A DNA stretch of 64,000 nt from Lachnospiraceae bacterium UBA7026 (lineage in GTDB: Bacteria; Bacillota; Clostridia; Lachnospirales; Lachnospiraceae): positions 1 to 64,000 of the forward strand of contig DLBH01000025.1 of NCBI GenBank assembly GCA_002494165.1. The letters are read 5' to 3'. How positions within the stretch are numbered: position 1 is the first letter of the stretch; the number at the start of each line of letters is the position of its first letter. The notes beneath the pieces were generated by a model that did no database searches, was not told the origin of the DNA, and was given only the letters and a program-made list of their open reading frames with translations. Below are positions 8,310 through 17,400 of the stretch, in pieces. The position numbers and the translations under genes are program-made.

Positions 8310-9032
8310 GTGGTGAAAGAGGATATGCCGGAGAAAGTACGTTTAAATAAATATCTGAGTGAGGCCGGTGTCTGTTCCCGCAGGCAGGCGGACCGGCTGC
8401 TGGAGGAAGGAAGAATTCTGGTGGATGGGCAGCCGGCCCTTATGGGACAGAAGGTTTCTCCCGGTCAGGAGATCCTGGTGGATGGCAGAAGGGTCGGCGG
8501 GAAAAAAGAGCCGGTGGTCCTGGCGGTCAACAAGCCCAAGGGTATCGTCTGTACCACCGATGACAAAAGGGAGAAGGATAATATCGTCCGTTTTATTGAT
8601 TATCCCGAGAGGGTCTATCCTGTGGGAAGGCTGGACAAGGATTCGGAGGGGCTGATTCTGATGACCAATGACGGTCAGCTCATGAATGAGATCCTCAAGG
8701 CCAGAAACTATCATGAAAAGGAATATGTGGTCACGGTGGACCGGCCTGTCACCATGGATTTTCTGAAAAAGATGTCCGGCGGAGTGGAGATTCTCGACAC
8801 AGTGACCAGGCCCTGTAAAGTGAAAAAAACCGGGGCCAGGACTTTTCATATCACCTTGACCCAGGGCCTTAACCGGCAGATCCGCCGTATGTGCGAGGCT
8901 CTGGATTACCGGGTCCGTGACCTGACAAGGATCCGGGTTATGAACATCCGCCTGGGGTCCCTGGCTCCGGGCAGTTACAGGGAGGTTACCGGGGAGGAGC
9001 TGCAGGAACTGCGCCGGCAGACCCGGACATGA
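8310..9032 (+). CDS. rluF: 23S rRNA pseudouridine synthase, RluF/RluB-type
   Basis: About 240 residues. N-terminal S4 RNA-binding domain (LNKYLSEAGVCSRRQADRLL), then the RsuA-family catalytic core with GRLDKDSEGL, where the Asp of GRLD is the nucleophile. The late GLNRQIRRMCEAL motif points to the RluF branch. Start is uncertain: the GTG at 8310 gives the listed length, while the ATG at 8325 lies too close to AGAGG. Modifies rRNA uridines; exact target position not certain. Confidence 0.85.
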   Translation: MVKEDMPEKVRLNKYLSEAGVCSRRQADRLLEEGRILVDGQPALMGQKVSPGQEILVDGRRVGGKKEPVVLAVNKPKGIVCTTDDKREKDNIVRFIDYPERVYPVGRLDKDSEGLILMTNDGQLMNEILKARNYHEKEYVVTVDRPVTMDFLKKMSGGVEILDTVTRPCKVKKTGARTFHITLTQGLNRQIRRMCEALDYRVRDLTRIRVMNIRLGSLAPGSYREVTGEELQELRRQTRT

Positions 9033-9096
9033 AAGAGAAGCAGGGCCCTTGCAAGATTGATAGGAAGGCCCCTGGGAGAGGGAAGGAAAGACTATC

Positions 9097-9138
9097 TGCC
9101 AGGCGGGAAGTTAAATGCTTTGCCAGGCGGGAAGTTAA
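9097..9138 (+). repeat. two direct repeats before ligA
   Basis: TGCCAGGCGGGAAGTTAA occurs at 9097-9114 and 9121-9138, period 24. Part of the same habit of short intergenic duplications seen elsewhere in the window. Confidence 0.85.
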
Positions 9139-9192
9139 GGATTCCTGCGAGGTGAAAGAAGGAAGGCCTCTGAGGGCGGAAGGATGATGAAT

Positions 9193-11286
9193 ATGTCAGA
9201 AAAGCATATAGAATATATGGAACATAAGGAAGACAGCCGTCCGGCAGCTGGGAAGCCGGGACCGGCAGACAAAAAGCAGCGGATGCAGGACCTGGTGGGG
9301 ATACTGGGCCAGGCTGCCCGGGCCTACTATCAGGAGGACCGGGAGATCATGTCCAACCTGGAGTATGACCGGCTTTATGATGAATTGCTGGGACTGGAGC
9401 AGGACCTGGGCATCGTCATGAGCCAGAGCCCCACCCAGCAGGTGGGCTACGAGGTCTTAAGCGAGCTGGAAAAGGAGGCCCATGACAGCCCCATGCTGTC
9501 CCTGGATAAGACCAAGAGCCCTGAGGCTCTGCGGGACTGGCTGGGGGACCAGGAGGGCCTTTTATCCTGGAAAATGGATGGCCTGACGGTGGTCCTGACC
9601 TACCGGCAGGGCCGGCTGGCCAAGGCAGTCACCCGGGGCAACGGAGTGGTCGGTGAGGTCATCACCAACAACGCCAGGGTATTTGCCAACCTGCCGGCCC
9701 GGATTCCCTATGAGGGGGACCTGGTCCTCAGAGGGGAGGCTGTGATCAAGTACTCAGATTTTGAGAAGATCAATGAGGCCATAGAGGATGTGGAGGCCAG
9801 GTACAAGAATCCCAGGAACCTATGCAGCGGTAGTGTAAGGCAGCTGGATAATAAGATTACGGCAAAGAGAAATGTCCACTTCTTCGCTTTTTCCATGGTG
9901 GATCAGGGAGTGGGAGAGGCCTCCAATTCCGTGGAGAAGAACATGCTCTGGCTGGAGAGCCTGGGCTTTGAGATCGTGCCCTACCAGAGGGTAAACAAGG
10001 ATAATATCCTGGAGGCTGTCCAGGCATTTTCCGACCGGATCCAGGATAATGATTTTCCCTCAGACGGCCTTGTTTTAATCTATGATGATATCGCCTACGG
10101 CAGGTCTCTCGGAAGGACGGCCAAGTTCCCCAGGAATTCCATCGCCTTTAAGTGGGCCGATGAGGAGCAGGAGACTATTCTTACCGGCATCGAGTGGAGT
10201 CCTTCCAGGACCGGGCTGATCAACCCCATCGCCCTCTTTGACCCGGTGGACTTGGAGGGGACTACCGTGAGCAGGGCCAGCCTCCATAATCTGAGTATTA
10301 TGGACAGCCTGGAGCTGGGCATCGGGGACCGGATCAAGGTCTACAAGGCCAATATGATCATCCCTCAGATTTCGGAAAATCTGACCAGGAGCGGCGGCTA
10401 TCCCCTGCCGGGCCATTGTCCGGCCTGTGGAGGAGCCACAGAGATCCGTATGGAAAATGACGTGAAGACCCTCTACTGCAGCAATCCCTTCTGCAGCGCC
10501 AAAAAGATCAAGCTTTTCTCTCATTTTGTCAGCCGTGACGCCATGGCCATAGACGGGGTCTCCGAGAAGACCCTCGGCAAAATGATTGACAAAGATTTTT
10601 TAAAGGAGCTGGATGACCTCTACGGCCTGGACCAGTACAGAGAACAGATTACCGCTATGGAGGGCTTCGGGGAAAAATCCTTTAATAACATGATGGAATC
10701 CATAGACCGGTCCAGGAAGGCCCGGCTCTTCCGCTTTGTCTATGCCCTGGGCATCCTCAATGTGGGCCTGTCCAATGCCAGGCTGCTCTGCCGGCATTTT
10801 GACAATGATCTGGGTCGGCTGAGGGAGGCCTCCGTGGAGGAGATGACCCAGATCGAGGGCATCGGCGAGGTGATCGCCCAGAGTGTCAGGGATTACTTTG
10901 ATAATCCCCACAACCATGCCCTGGTGGACCGTCTCCTTGCCCTCATAGATTTTGAGGAAGAGGGCCGGCCCGGTGCGGCCCAGGCCGGGGGAGAGCCTGG
11001 TCAGGACCAAGCCGGCAGCCCGAAGGGCAGTTCTGGTCCGGTCAGCCTGGAAGGTAAAACCTTTGTCATTACCGGGTCAGTCTATCATTTCAAGAATAGG
11101 AATGAGTTGAAGGAGAGGATCCTGGAACTGGGCGGCAAAGCCACCGGGTCAGTATCCAAAAAGACGGATTATCTCATCAATAATGACAATAGCTCCGGCT
11201 CATCCAAGAACAAGAAGGCCAGGGAACTGGGCATACCGGTGATCACTGAGGAGGAATTTCTCAAAATGATTGGCCAGGAGGCCTGA
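9193..11286 (+). CDS. ligA: NAD-dependent DNA ligase
   Basis: About 697 residues, full family length. The ATG at 9193 is preferred (GGAAGG nine bases ahead) over that at 9184. Order: Ia and adenylation domain with YDRLYDELL and the active-site Lys in WKMDG (Lys about 127; most LigA have KLDG), OB fold, four-cysteine zinc motif (CPACG near 409, CSNPFC near 428), helix-hairpin-helix region (MEGFGEKSF, IEGIGEVIA), a Gly/Gln-rich linker near 595-612, and a C-terminal BRCT domain from about 617 (KTFVITGS). Seals nicks in replication and repair using NAD. Confidence 0.95.
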   Translation: MSEKHIEYMEHKEDSRPAAGKPGPADKKQRMQDLVGILGQAARAYYQEDREIMSNLEYDRLYDELLGLEQDLGIVMSQSPTQQVGYEVLSELEKEAHDSPMLSLDKTKSPEALRDWLGDQEGLLSWKMDGLTVVLTYRQGRLAKAVTRGNGVVGEVITNNARVFANLPARIPYEGDLVLRGEAVIKYSDFEKINEAIEDVEARYKNPRNLCSGSVRQLDNKITAKRNVHFFAFSMVDQGVGEASNSVEKNMLWLESLGFEIVPYQRVNKDNILEAVQAFSDRIQDNDFPSDGLVLIYDDIAYGRSLGRTAKFPRNSIAFKWADEEQETILTGIEWSPSRTGLINPIALFDPVDLEGTTVSRASLHNLSIMDSLELGIGDRIKVYKANMIIPQISENLTRSGGYPLPGHCPACGGATEIRMENDVKTLYCSNPFCSAKKIKLFSHFVSRDAMAIDGVSEKTLGKMIDKDFLKELDDLYGLDQYREQITAMEGFGEKSFNNMMESIDRSRKARLFRFVYALGILNVGLSNARLLCRHFDNDLGRLREASVEEMTQIEGIGEVIAQSVRDYFDNPHNHALVDRLLALIDFEEEGRPGAAQAGGEPGQDQAGSPKGSSGPVSLEGKTFVITGSVYHFKNRNELKERILELGGKATGSVSKKTDYLINNDNSSGSSKNKKARELGIPVITEEEFLKMIGQEA

Positions 11287-11302
11287 TTGGCTTATCCTTT
11301 TC

Positions 11303-11331
11303 TTGCAAAAAGAATCTATTCGGATTAGAAT
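11303..11331 (+). promoter_or_regulatory. promoter of metA
   Basis: TTGCAA (11303-11308), 17-base spacer, TAGAAT (11326-11331). Transcription would start near 11338, inside or next to a perfect palindrome. Confidence 0.6.
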
Positions 11332-11341
11332 AGGGAATAGC

Positions 11342-11356
11342 CCTGTTTGAAACAGG
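11342..11356. promoter_or_regulatory. operator-like palindrome at the metA transcription start
   Basis: CCTGTTT-G-AAACAGG, a perfect 15-base palindrome around a central G, centred about 20 bases after the -10 box. Too short a loop for a hairpin, so a protein site is more likely. No SAM riboswitch or T-box was found ahead of metA. Confidence 0.45.
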
Positions 11357-11405
11357 ACAGATACAAAAATACATGATTAGATTTTTAGAAGAGAGATGAC
11401 TTGTT

Positions 11406-12335
11406 ATGCCGATAAGAATTGATGCGGATCTCCCGGTGAAGGAGATTCTGGAAAAGGAAAATATATTCGTTATGGATTACGAGCGGTCTTTACGTCAGGA
11501 TATCCGTCCTCTGGAGATCGTGATTATGAACCTGATGCCGACCAAGCAGGAGACAGAACTCCATCTGCTCCGCAGTCTGGCCAACACCCCTCTTCAGGTG
11601 GATGTTACCTTCTTAAAAACGGAAAGCCATGATGCCAAGAATGAGTCAGCGACTCATATGGAGAAGTTCTACTCCACATTTTCTGAAATCAAGGACAAGT
11701 ACTATGACGGCCTGCTGATCACCGGGGCGCCGGTGGAGACCATGGACTATGAAGAAGTGGATTACTGGCAGGAGTTGGTCAGGATTATGGAGTGGTCCAA
11801 AAAGCATGTGACCTCCACCTTCCATATCTGCTGGGCAGCCCAGGCCGGACTCTACTATCATTACGGGATCCACAAGCAGGACCTGCCGGAGAAGATGTTC
11901 GGCGTCTTTGACCACAGGACCATCCATAAGAAGACTCCCCTGGTCAGGGGCTTTGACGATGTTTTCAAGGCACCCCATTCCAGGCATACAGGGATTATCC
12001 GGGAGGAAGTGGAGGCCGATCCCAGGCTGACCATTCTGGCCGATTCCGACGTGGCAGGACCCTTTATTATTATCGCCAGGGGCGGCCGGCATATTTTTGT
12101 CATGGGCCATCCGGAGTATGATGTGGTGACCCTGGACGGAGAGTATCAGAGAGATTTAAAGAAGGGCATGGATAATGTTCCCTTCCCCCACGGCTACTAT
12201 AAGAATGATGACCCGGCCCAGGGCCCGGTCAAGTCATGGCGCTGCCATGCCAACACCCTCTATTCCAACTGGCTCAATTATTACGTATACCAGATGACAC
12301 CTTATATTCTTGAAGATATCGAGAAGATGGAATAG
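11406..12335 (+). CDS. metAA: homoserine O-acetyltransferase of the MetA (HTS) family
   Basis: 309 residues. MNLMPTKQETE is the family signature, Cys142 (HICWAAQAG) the acyl-accepting nucleophile, and the MGHPEYD motif carries the catalytic His. Residue 111 (GAPVE) is Glu; in this family Glu111 goes with acetyl-CoA and Gly with succinyl-CoA, so O-acetylhomoserine is the predicted product for methionine synthesis. The gene has its own promoter and a downstream HTH gene 63 bases away. Confidence 0.92.
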   Translation: MPIRIDADLPVKEILEKENIFVMDYERSLRQDIRPLEIVIMNLMPTKQETELHLLRSLANTPLQVDVTFLKTESHDAKNESATHMEKFYSTFSEIKDKYYDGLLITGAPVETMDYEEVDYWQELVRIMEWSKKHVTSTFHICWAAQAGLYYHYGIHKQDLPEKMFGVFDHRTIHKKTPLVRGFDDVFKAPHSRHTGIIREEVEADPRLTILADSDVAGPFIIIARGGRHIFVMGHPEYDVVTLDGEYQRDLKKGMDNVPFPHGYYKNDDPAQGPVKSWRCHANTLYSNWLNYYVYQMTPYILEDIEKME

Positions 12336-12398
12336 GGACGTAAACAGGACCTGCAGCAGGCTTGAAAGTGCCTGGATATAAGGACCAGGGAGGTTTTT

Positions 12399-12839
12399 AT
12401 GGCAAAAAAAGTAGGAGTGTTAATCAAGGAAGCTAGAACAGGAGCGGGACTGACCCAGGAACAGCTGGCCAAAAAGGTCAAGGGGCTGACGGCGTCAGAT
12501 ATCAGTAAGGCAGAGCGGGGCGAGAAGGACCTGACCAGGGACCAGCTCAAGCTGATTGCCAAGGCAACAGGTGTCACCCAGGCCTCCCTTTTGAATGCGG
12601 CAAAGGGGTCTAAGACAGGCTCATCTTCATCATCAAGCTCTTCATCCTCCTCAACCGGCAAAAGCTCCATGAAGCTGACGGCAGCGGAGAAGAAGCTGGT
12701 AGAGCTTTACCGGGATGCCGACGCAGATACGAAAAAGGCAGTCATGAAGCTTTTAAAGGGAGACCAGAGCCAGGGAGAAGATGTCCTGAATACCCTTCTG
12801 GGTAATGCGGTAGAGATGTTTCTTAACCAGAAAAAATAG
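12399..12839 (+). CDS. XRE-type helix-turn-helix protein with poly-Ser linker
   Basis: 146 residues. Residues 5-66 form a Cro/CI-type HTH (LIKEARTGAGLTQEQLAKKV ... DISKAERGEKDLT). A run of eleven Ser (about 75-85) links it to a C-terminal helix-rich segment (KLTAAEKKLVELYRDADADT) like that of small clostridial DNA-binding proteins, which may bind a partner or oligomerise. AGGGAGG precedes the ATG. It may be cotranscribed with metA; its targets are unknown. Confidence 0.8.
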   Translation: MAKKVGVLIKEARTGAGLTQEQLAKKVKGLTASDISKAERGEKDLTRDQLKLIAKATGVTQASLLNAAKGSKTGSSSSSSSSSSSTGKSSMKLTAAEKKLVELYRDADADTKKAVMKLLKGDQSQGEDVLNTLLGNAVEMFLNQKK

Positions 12840-12893
12840 GCAGAGATAATACAGATAAAAAGAGAAAAAGGCTCCGGGAGGAGACCGGATTGC

Positions 12894-12924
12894 AGAGGCT
12901 GTCGCTAAAGCGGCAGCCTCTTTG
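12894..12924 (+). terminator. hairpin after the HTH gene
   Basis: 12-base stem (12894-12905 with 12910-12921, one G-U pair), TAAA loop, followed by only three T. Probable but weak terminator for the metA-HTH unit. Confidence 0.5.
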
Positions 12925-12949
12925 GCATAAAAAAGGCAGGAAGGTAAAA

Positions 12950-13006
12950 AGGCAGGAAGCCTCATGTCTGTGTCAGATCAGACCCTTGGGCTTCCTGCCT
13001 TTCATT
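12950..13006. terminator. terminator between convergent genes
   Basis: Perfect 12-base stem (12950-12961 with 12989-13000). On the minus strand it is followed by a run of T, so it ends the liv operon message; on the plus strand T-rich sequence also follows. Confidence 0.75.
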
Positions 13007-13092
13007 TTAAAAATAGATTTCCCTTAAAGATTTTTCCCTTTAGCAGGGCAACTTGCTTTTTAAGCTGGCCCCTGCCGGAAAGGAAGAAGGGC

Positions 13093-13719
13093 TCAGCCCT
13101 CGTAGATATTGATATAGGCTTCCACAACCTCGGCCAGCTTCTCATAGGAGAGGCTGGAGGTGTTGAGGCAGAAGTCATAGTTGGATAAATCCTGCCAGTC
13201 CCGGCCGGTGTGGTAGCGGTAGTATTCTGCCCGGTACTTATCGGTCTTCTGGATCATGTTGATGATATCCTTGTCCGTGCCTCCGTTCTGCCGACGGACA
13301 CGGTCTATACAGTTCTGCCTGGAGGCATAGAAATATAGCCTGATCACATTGGGCTGGTCTTTGAGGATGAAATCGGCACAGCGGCCGATGATGATACAGG
13401 GACCTTCCTCAGCCACCTTGCGGATGATTTCAGCCTGGATATTGAAAATGTTGTCAGCGGAGGTGTACTTGTCGCTGCTGGGCGGCAGTACCTGGCCACT
13501 GTAGACATTTTCCGATTTGCCGAAAATACCGGCAGTCTTACTTTTCACTTTTTCATCCAGCCGTCCGAAAAGAGATTCATGGATACCGCTTTCCTCGGAG
13601 GCCATACGAATCAGGTCATAGTCATAGTATTTCATATTTAACCGCTCGGCCAGCAGCTTGCCCAGGGTCCGGCCGCCGCTGCCGTAGCTTCTTGCTATAG
13701 TGATAACTTTATGATCCAT
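13093..13719 (-). CDS. cytidylate kinase-like family protein
   Basis: About 208 residues. The start VITIARSYGSGGRTLGKLLA is the atypical P-loop of the cytidylate-kinase-like family; GRCADFIL near residue 113 and the Arg-rich RVRRQNGG lid follow. It is common in Clostridia beside transport genes, but its substrate is not established; the true cytidylate kinase (cmk) is usually elsewhere. The ATG at 13719 has AGGTGA ahead; a GTG at 13728 directly after the livF stop is also possible. Last gene of the liv operon, so it is probably made with the transporter. Confidence 0.7.
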   Translation of the reverse strand: MDHKVITIARSYGSGGRTLGKLLAERLNMKYYDYDLIRMASEESGIHESLFGRLDEKVKSKTAGIFGKSENVYSGQVLPPSSDKYTSADNIFNIQAEIIRKVAEEGPCIIIGRCADFILKDQPNVIRLYFYASRQNCIDRVRRQNGGTDKDIINMIQKTDKYRAEYYRYHTGRDWQDLSNYDFCLNTSSLSYEKLAEVVEAYINIYEG

Positions 13720-13728
13720 TACTGTCAC

Positions 13729-14439
13729 CTACTCTCCAAGATAAGCCTTGCGGATCTGCTCATTGGACATGAGGTCTTTGGCGTCTCCGCTCAGGGCAAT
13801 CGTTCCGGTTTCAAGGACATATGCCCGGTCTGCGATGGAAAGAGCCTTTTTCGCATTCTGCTCTACAAGAAGAACTGTGGTTCCCTTGGAAGAAATCTCC
13901 TCGATGATGTGGAAGATCTCCTCAACAAAGATGGGAGACAGGCCCATGGAAGGCTCATCCATAAGGATGATGCGGGGGTTGGACATGAGGGCCCGGCCCA
14001 TGGCAAGCATCTGCTGCTCGCCGCCGCTCAGGGTTCCGGCTGACTGGTTCTTTCGCTCTTCCAGCCGGGGAAAGCTCTTGTAAACCATCTCCAGGTTCCT
14101 GGCAATCTCATCTTTATCCTTCCGGGTGTAAGCACCCATCTTCAGATTCTCGTATACAGTCAGGTTGGCGAAGACTCTCCGGCCTTCCGGCACATGGGCC
14201 ATGCCCATGGTGACGATCTTGTGACCCGGAACCCGGGTGATGTCCTGACCTTCAAAAATTACATGTCCGGCCTTGGCACTGAGCATACCGGTGATGGTCT
14301 GGAGGGTGGTCGTCTTGCCGGCGCCGTTGGCACCGATCAGGGCGATGACTTCTCCCTCGTTGACCTCAAAGGAAATGCCCTTGATGGCCTGGATCATACC
14401 GTAAAATACCTGCAGATCTTTAACTTCAAGCATAGCCAT
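13729..14439 (-). CDS. livF: branched-chain amino acid ABC transporter ATP-binding protein LivF
   Basis: 236 residues, normal for LivF. Walker A GANGAGKTT (near 37), signature LSGGEQQMLAMGRAL, Walker B ILMDEPSMGLSP. The short length and MLEVKDLQVFYG start distinguish it from LivG. It powers uptake together with LivG, LivH, LivM and the binding protein. GGAGGTGACCTGAT precedes the ATG. Confidence 0.92.
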   Translation of the reverse strand: MAMLEVKDLQVFYGMIQAIKGISFEVNEGEVIALIGANGAGKTTTLQTITGMLSAKAGHVIFEGQDITRVPGHKIVTMGMAHVPEGRRVFANLTVYENLKMGAYTRKDKDEIARNLEMVYKSFPRLEERKNQSAGTLSGGEQQMLAMGRALMSNPRIILMDEPSMGLSPIFVEEIFHIIEEISSKGTTVLLVEQNAKKALSIADRAYVLETGTIALSGDAKDLMSNEQIRKAYLGE

Positions 14440-14452
14440 ATCAGGTCACCTC

Positions 14453-15211
14453 CTACTCACCAAGATAAGCCTTGATTACTTCCGGATTCTTAAGCACGGT
14501 CTTTGTGTCACCCTGGGCCAGAACCTGGCCGAAGTTTAAGACGGTCAGGTCTTCACAGATTCCGGCGACAAGACGCATATCATGCTCGATCAGAAGAATC
14601 GTCATGTCAAAGTTGTCACGGACAAAACGGATAGTATCCATCAGCTCCTGGGTCTCGTTGGGGTTCATGCCCGCTGCCGGCTCGTCGAGGAGGAGCAGCT
14701 TGGGATTGGTGGCAAGAGCCCGGGCGATCTCCAGCTTACGCTGCTGGCCGTAGGGAAGGTTGGAGGCCAGGTAATCCGCCTTGTCCTCCAGCTCAAATAC
14801 TTTGAGCAGGTCGATGGCCTTTTCATTCATGGCCTTCTCCATGCTGTGGTACTTGGGCAGGCGGAGAATGCCGGTTAAAGTGGAATATTCATACTGGTTG
14901 TGAAGACCAATCTTGACATTGTCCATCACGGTCTGCTGGCCGAAAAGACGGATATTCTGGAAAGTCCTGGCTATGCCGGCCTGGTTGATTTCGATGGTCT
15001 TCTTTCCCACCAGGTCCTGACCGTCAAGGCGGATGATTCCCTCGTCGGGCCGGTAAACACCGGTGAGCATGTTAAATACTGTGGTTTTTCCCGCTCCATT
15101 GGGGCCGATCAGTCCGTAGAGCTGGTTCTTTTCGATGTTCAGGGAAAAGTTGTCAACGGCCCGCAGGCCTCCAAAGGAGATGCTTAAATTACTTACTTCC
15201 AGTAAAGCCAT
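14453..15211 (-). CDS. livG: branched-chain amino acid ABC transporter ATP-binding protein LivG
   Basis: 252 residues from the ATG at 15211 (GGAGG inside the livM end and one base after its stop); the frame runs 21 codons further upstream inside livM. Walker A GPNGAGKTT, Walker B LLLLDEPAAGMNP, and the C-terminal GxxxTVLKNPEVIKAYLGE tail typical for LivG. The usual LSGGQ signature reads LPYGQQRKLEIARAL, as in many LivG proteins. Confidence 0.92.
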   Translation of the reverse strand: MALLEVSNLSISFGGLRAVDNFSLNIEKNQLYGLIGPNGAGKTTVFNMLTGVYRPDEGIIRLDGQDLVGKKTIEINQAGIARTFQNIRLFGQQTVMDNVKIGLHNQYEYSTLTGILRLPKYHSMEKAMNEKAIDLLKVFELEDKADYLASNLPYGQQRKLEIARALATNPKLLLLDEPAAGMNPNETQELMDTIRFVRDNFDMTILLIEHDMRLVAGICEDLTVLNFGQVLAQGDTKTVLKNPEVIKAYLGE

Positions 15212-15212
15212 A

Positions 15213-16286
15213 TTATGCAGCCTCCTTTTCTTTTTTCTTGAATACATCGGCGATAAATTTCTTCCGGAATTCAATCAGCTTGGGTGACCAGTTGAATAAC
15301 ATCATGGCAATCAGGACGATGGCATAAATCAGCATACGGTAGTCGGCCAGGCCCCGGAGAATCTCCGGGAGCATGGTCAGAAGAACTGCGGCGATTACAG
15401 AACCGCGGAAGCTTCCCATACCACCGAGAACGACAAATACCAGAATCATGATGGACATATTGTAGCCGAAGTTGGCCGGCTGGGCTGTCAGCGTAGACAG
15501 GTTATGAGCATAGAGAACGCCGCCGATGCCGGCGATGGCAGCCGAGATGGTAAAGGCCAGCAGCTTGTATTTGGTGATGGGGATTCCCACGGATTCCGCT
15601 GCGATCCGGTTGTCACGGATGGCCATGATGGCGCGGCCGCTGCGGGAATTAACAAGCTGGAAGCATACAAAAAGGCTGATCAGCAGCAGGATTACACCAA
15701 TGGTAAAAGTGGACTGATGGGGTGTTCTCATGATACCTTTGGCACCATTGACGAGGACTTCACCATCTTCCCCCAGTCCCAGGGAAGTTTCATCCTTCAT
15801 ACCGAAATGAAAACCTGCGGAATCTCTTCCAATGTAGAGAACATTGATGACATTTTTTATAATCTCACCGAAGGCCAGTGTTACGATGGCCAGGTAGTCG
15901 CCCCGCAGACGGAGAACCGGGATACCGATCAGATAGCCGAAAAGGGCAGCGGTGAGAGTACCTACCAGAAGGGCCAGGAAGAAACGGACATTCTCATTGA
16001 GACCCGTGGTCATGGTACATTTGGTGAAGAAAGCAGAGGAAAAGGCGCCGACACACATAAAGCCGGCGTGCCCCAGACTCAGCTCTCCCAGGTAACCAAC
16101 GCAGAGATTGAGGGCTACTGCCACGATGGAGTAGGTACAAAGGGGGACAAGAAGTCCCTGCATCAGGTTGGAGATCATTCCCAGGGACAACATAACCTGG
16201 ACGATGATAAAGACACCGATGACAAGTCCGTAGGTAATCAGCTGGCCTCTCACTTCTTTTTTCATATTCTTAATACCAGTTTTCAT
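15213..16286 (-). CDS. livM: branched-chain amino acid ABC transporter permease LivM
   Basis: 357 residues with about nine hydrophobic segments starting at residue 14. NLCVGYLGELSLGHAGF is the conserved LivM stretch, followed by GIPVLRLRGDYLAIVTLAFGEI, the permease motif of this family. Ends in a Lys-rich cytoplasmic tail (KKEKEAA). One base separates it from livG and ten from livH, so one message. Confidence 0.92.
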   Translation of the reverse strand: MKTGIKNMKKEVRGQLITYGLVIGVFIIVQVMLSLGMISNLMQGLLVPLCTYSIVAVALNLCVGYLGELSLGHAGFMCVGAFSSAFFTKCTMTTGLNENVRFFLALLVGTLTAALFGYLIGIPVLRLRGDYLAIVTLAFGEIIKNVINVLYIGRDSAGFHFGMKDETSLGLGEDGEVLVNGAKGIMRTPHQSTFTIGVILLLISLFVCFQLVNSRSGRAIMAIRDNRIAAESVGIPITKYKLLAFTISAAIAGIGGVLYAHNLSTLTAQPANFGYNMSIMILVFVVLGGMGSFRGSVIAAVLLTMLPEILRGLADYRMLIYAIVLIAMMLFNWSPKLIEFRKKFIADVFKKKEKEAA

Positions 16287-16296
16287 ACCATACCAC

Positions 16297-17178
16297 CTAC
16301 ACTTTCTCCTGGATTGGTTTTCCGAGGAGGCCGGTCGGCTTGATCAGGAGAACCAGGATCAGGACTGCAAATACGATGGCATCAGAAAGCTGGGATGAGA
16401 TGTAGGCACGGCCCAGGATTTCGATGATTCCCAGGACAAGGCCGCCTACAAAGGCTCCCGGAATAGATCCGATTCCGCCGAATACTGCCGCGGTAAAGGC
16501 CTTGATACCCGGCATGGCTCCCGTGTAAGGAGACAGGGTCGGGTAGGCGGAACAGAGCAGAATACCGGCTATGGCCGCCAGACCGGAGCCGATGGCAAAG
16601 GTCAGGGAGATGGTTCCGTTAACGTTGACACCCATGAGCTGGGCTGCGTCTCTGTCTTCTGAGACAGCCAGCATGGCCTGGCCTGCCCTGGTCTTGCGGA
16701 TGAAAAGCATAAGGGCAATCATGATGACGATACAGCTTAAAACAGTGACGATGGTAACTGCAGAGATCGTCAGTTTTCCGCCGGCCAGATGGAGAGGCGG
16801 CATGTTGACTACGGATGTGAAGGACTTGGTATCTGCGCCAAAGATAAGGAGAGCCAGGTTCTGGAGAAAGTAGCTGACACCGATGGCTGTGATCAGTACA
16901 GCCAGGGAATTGGCACCTCTCAGTGGCTTGTAGGCAATCTTTTCTATGACGACGCCCAGACAGGTACAGATTAATATGGCAGCAAGAATGCTGATTCCGG
17001 GATGGACACCGTACTGGCTCATGAGTGTAAATACAACATAGCATCCAATCATGATAACGTCACCATGGGCGAAGTTCAGCATCTTTGCAATACCGTACAC
17101 CATCGTATAGCCCAGAGCGATGATGGCGTAGACACTGCCCAGACTCAGTCCATTAATTAAATAGGACAAGAAACTCAT
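16297..17178 (-). CDS. livH: branched-chain amino acid ABC transporter permease LivH
   Basis: 293 residues with about eight membrane segments. GLSLGSVYAIIALGYTMVYG at the start and MLNFAHGDVIMIG are diagnostic for LivH, and FGGIGSIPGAFVGGLVLG is the late conserved loop. It forms the membrane channel with LivM. Confidence 0.93.
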   Translation of the reverse strand: MSFLSYLINGLSLGSVYAIIALGYTMVYGIAKMLNFAHGDVIMIGCYVVFTLMSQYGVHPGISILAAILICTCLGVVIEKIAYKPLRGANSLAVLITAIGVSYFLQNLALLIFGADTKSFTSVVNMPPLHLAGGKLTISAVTIVTVLSCIVIMIALMLFIRKTRAGQAMLAVSEDRDAAQLMGVNVNGTISLTFAIGSGLAAIAGILLCSAYPTLSPYTGAMPGIKAFTAAVFGGIGSIPGAFVGGLVLGIIEILGRAYISSQLSDAIVFAVLILVLLIKPTGLLGKPIQEKV

Positions 17179-17312
17179 ACAATAAACCTCTCTTTGTTAA
17201 AACAAGTAGTGATCCGGGAATCTGAAATCTTTTTGACATAAAAAGAAATGGTCTCTCAAAGAAAACAGCTTCCTTTATAAAAAATGTGAGTAACGATCTT
17301 CAGGATAATGGT

Positions 17313-17351
17313 AAAAAAACGGGGGAGTATCTTAAATGATAGCCCCCCGTT
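17313..17351 (-). terminator. attenuating terminator between livK and livH
   Basis: On the minus strand, stem 17344-17351 with 17318-17325 and a run of seven T (17313-17319). Placed after the binding-protein gene, it fits the usual pattern in which binding protein is made in excess over the permease. Confidence 0.8.
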
Positions 17352-17400
17352 GGACCCTTAGATAAGGATACCACAGATTAATTCACAAGCTGGGCATGAA

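Noticed and set aside
11287..11405. SAM riboswitch or T-box before metA
   Set aside because: The leader is about 65 bases from the likely start point and lacks the conserved boxes of either element.
15504..16343. 279-residue plus-strand frame opposite livM
   Set aside because: Antisense shadow of a certain permease gene; no ribosome site or family.
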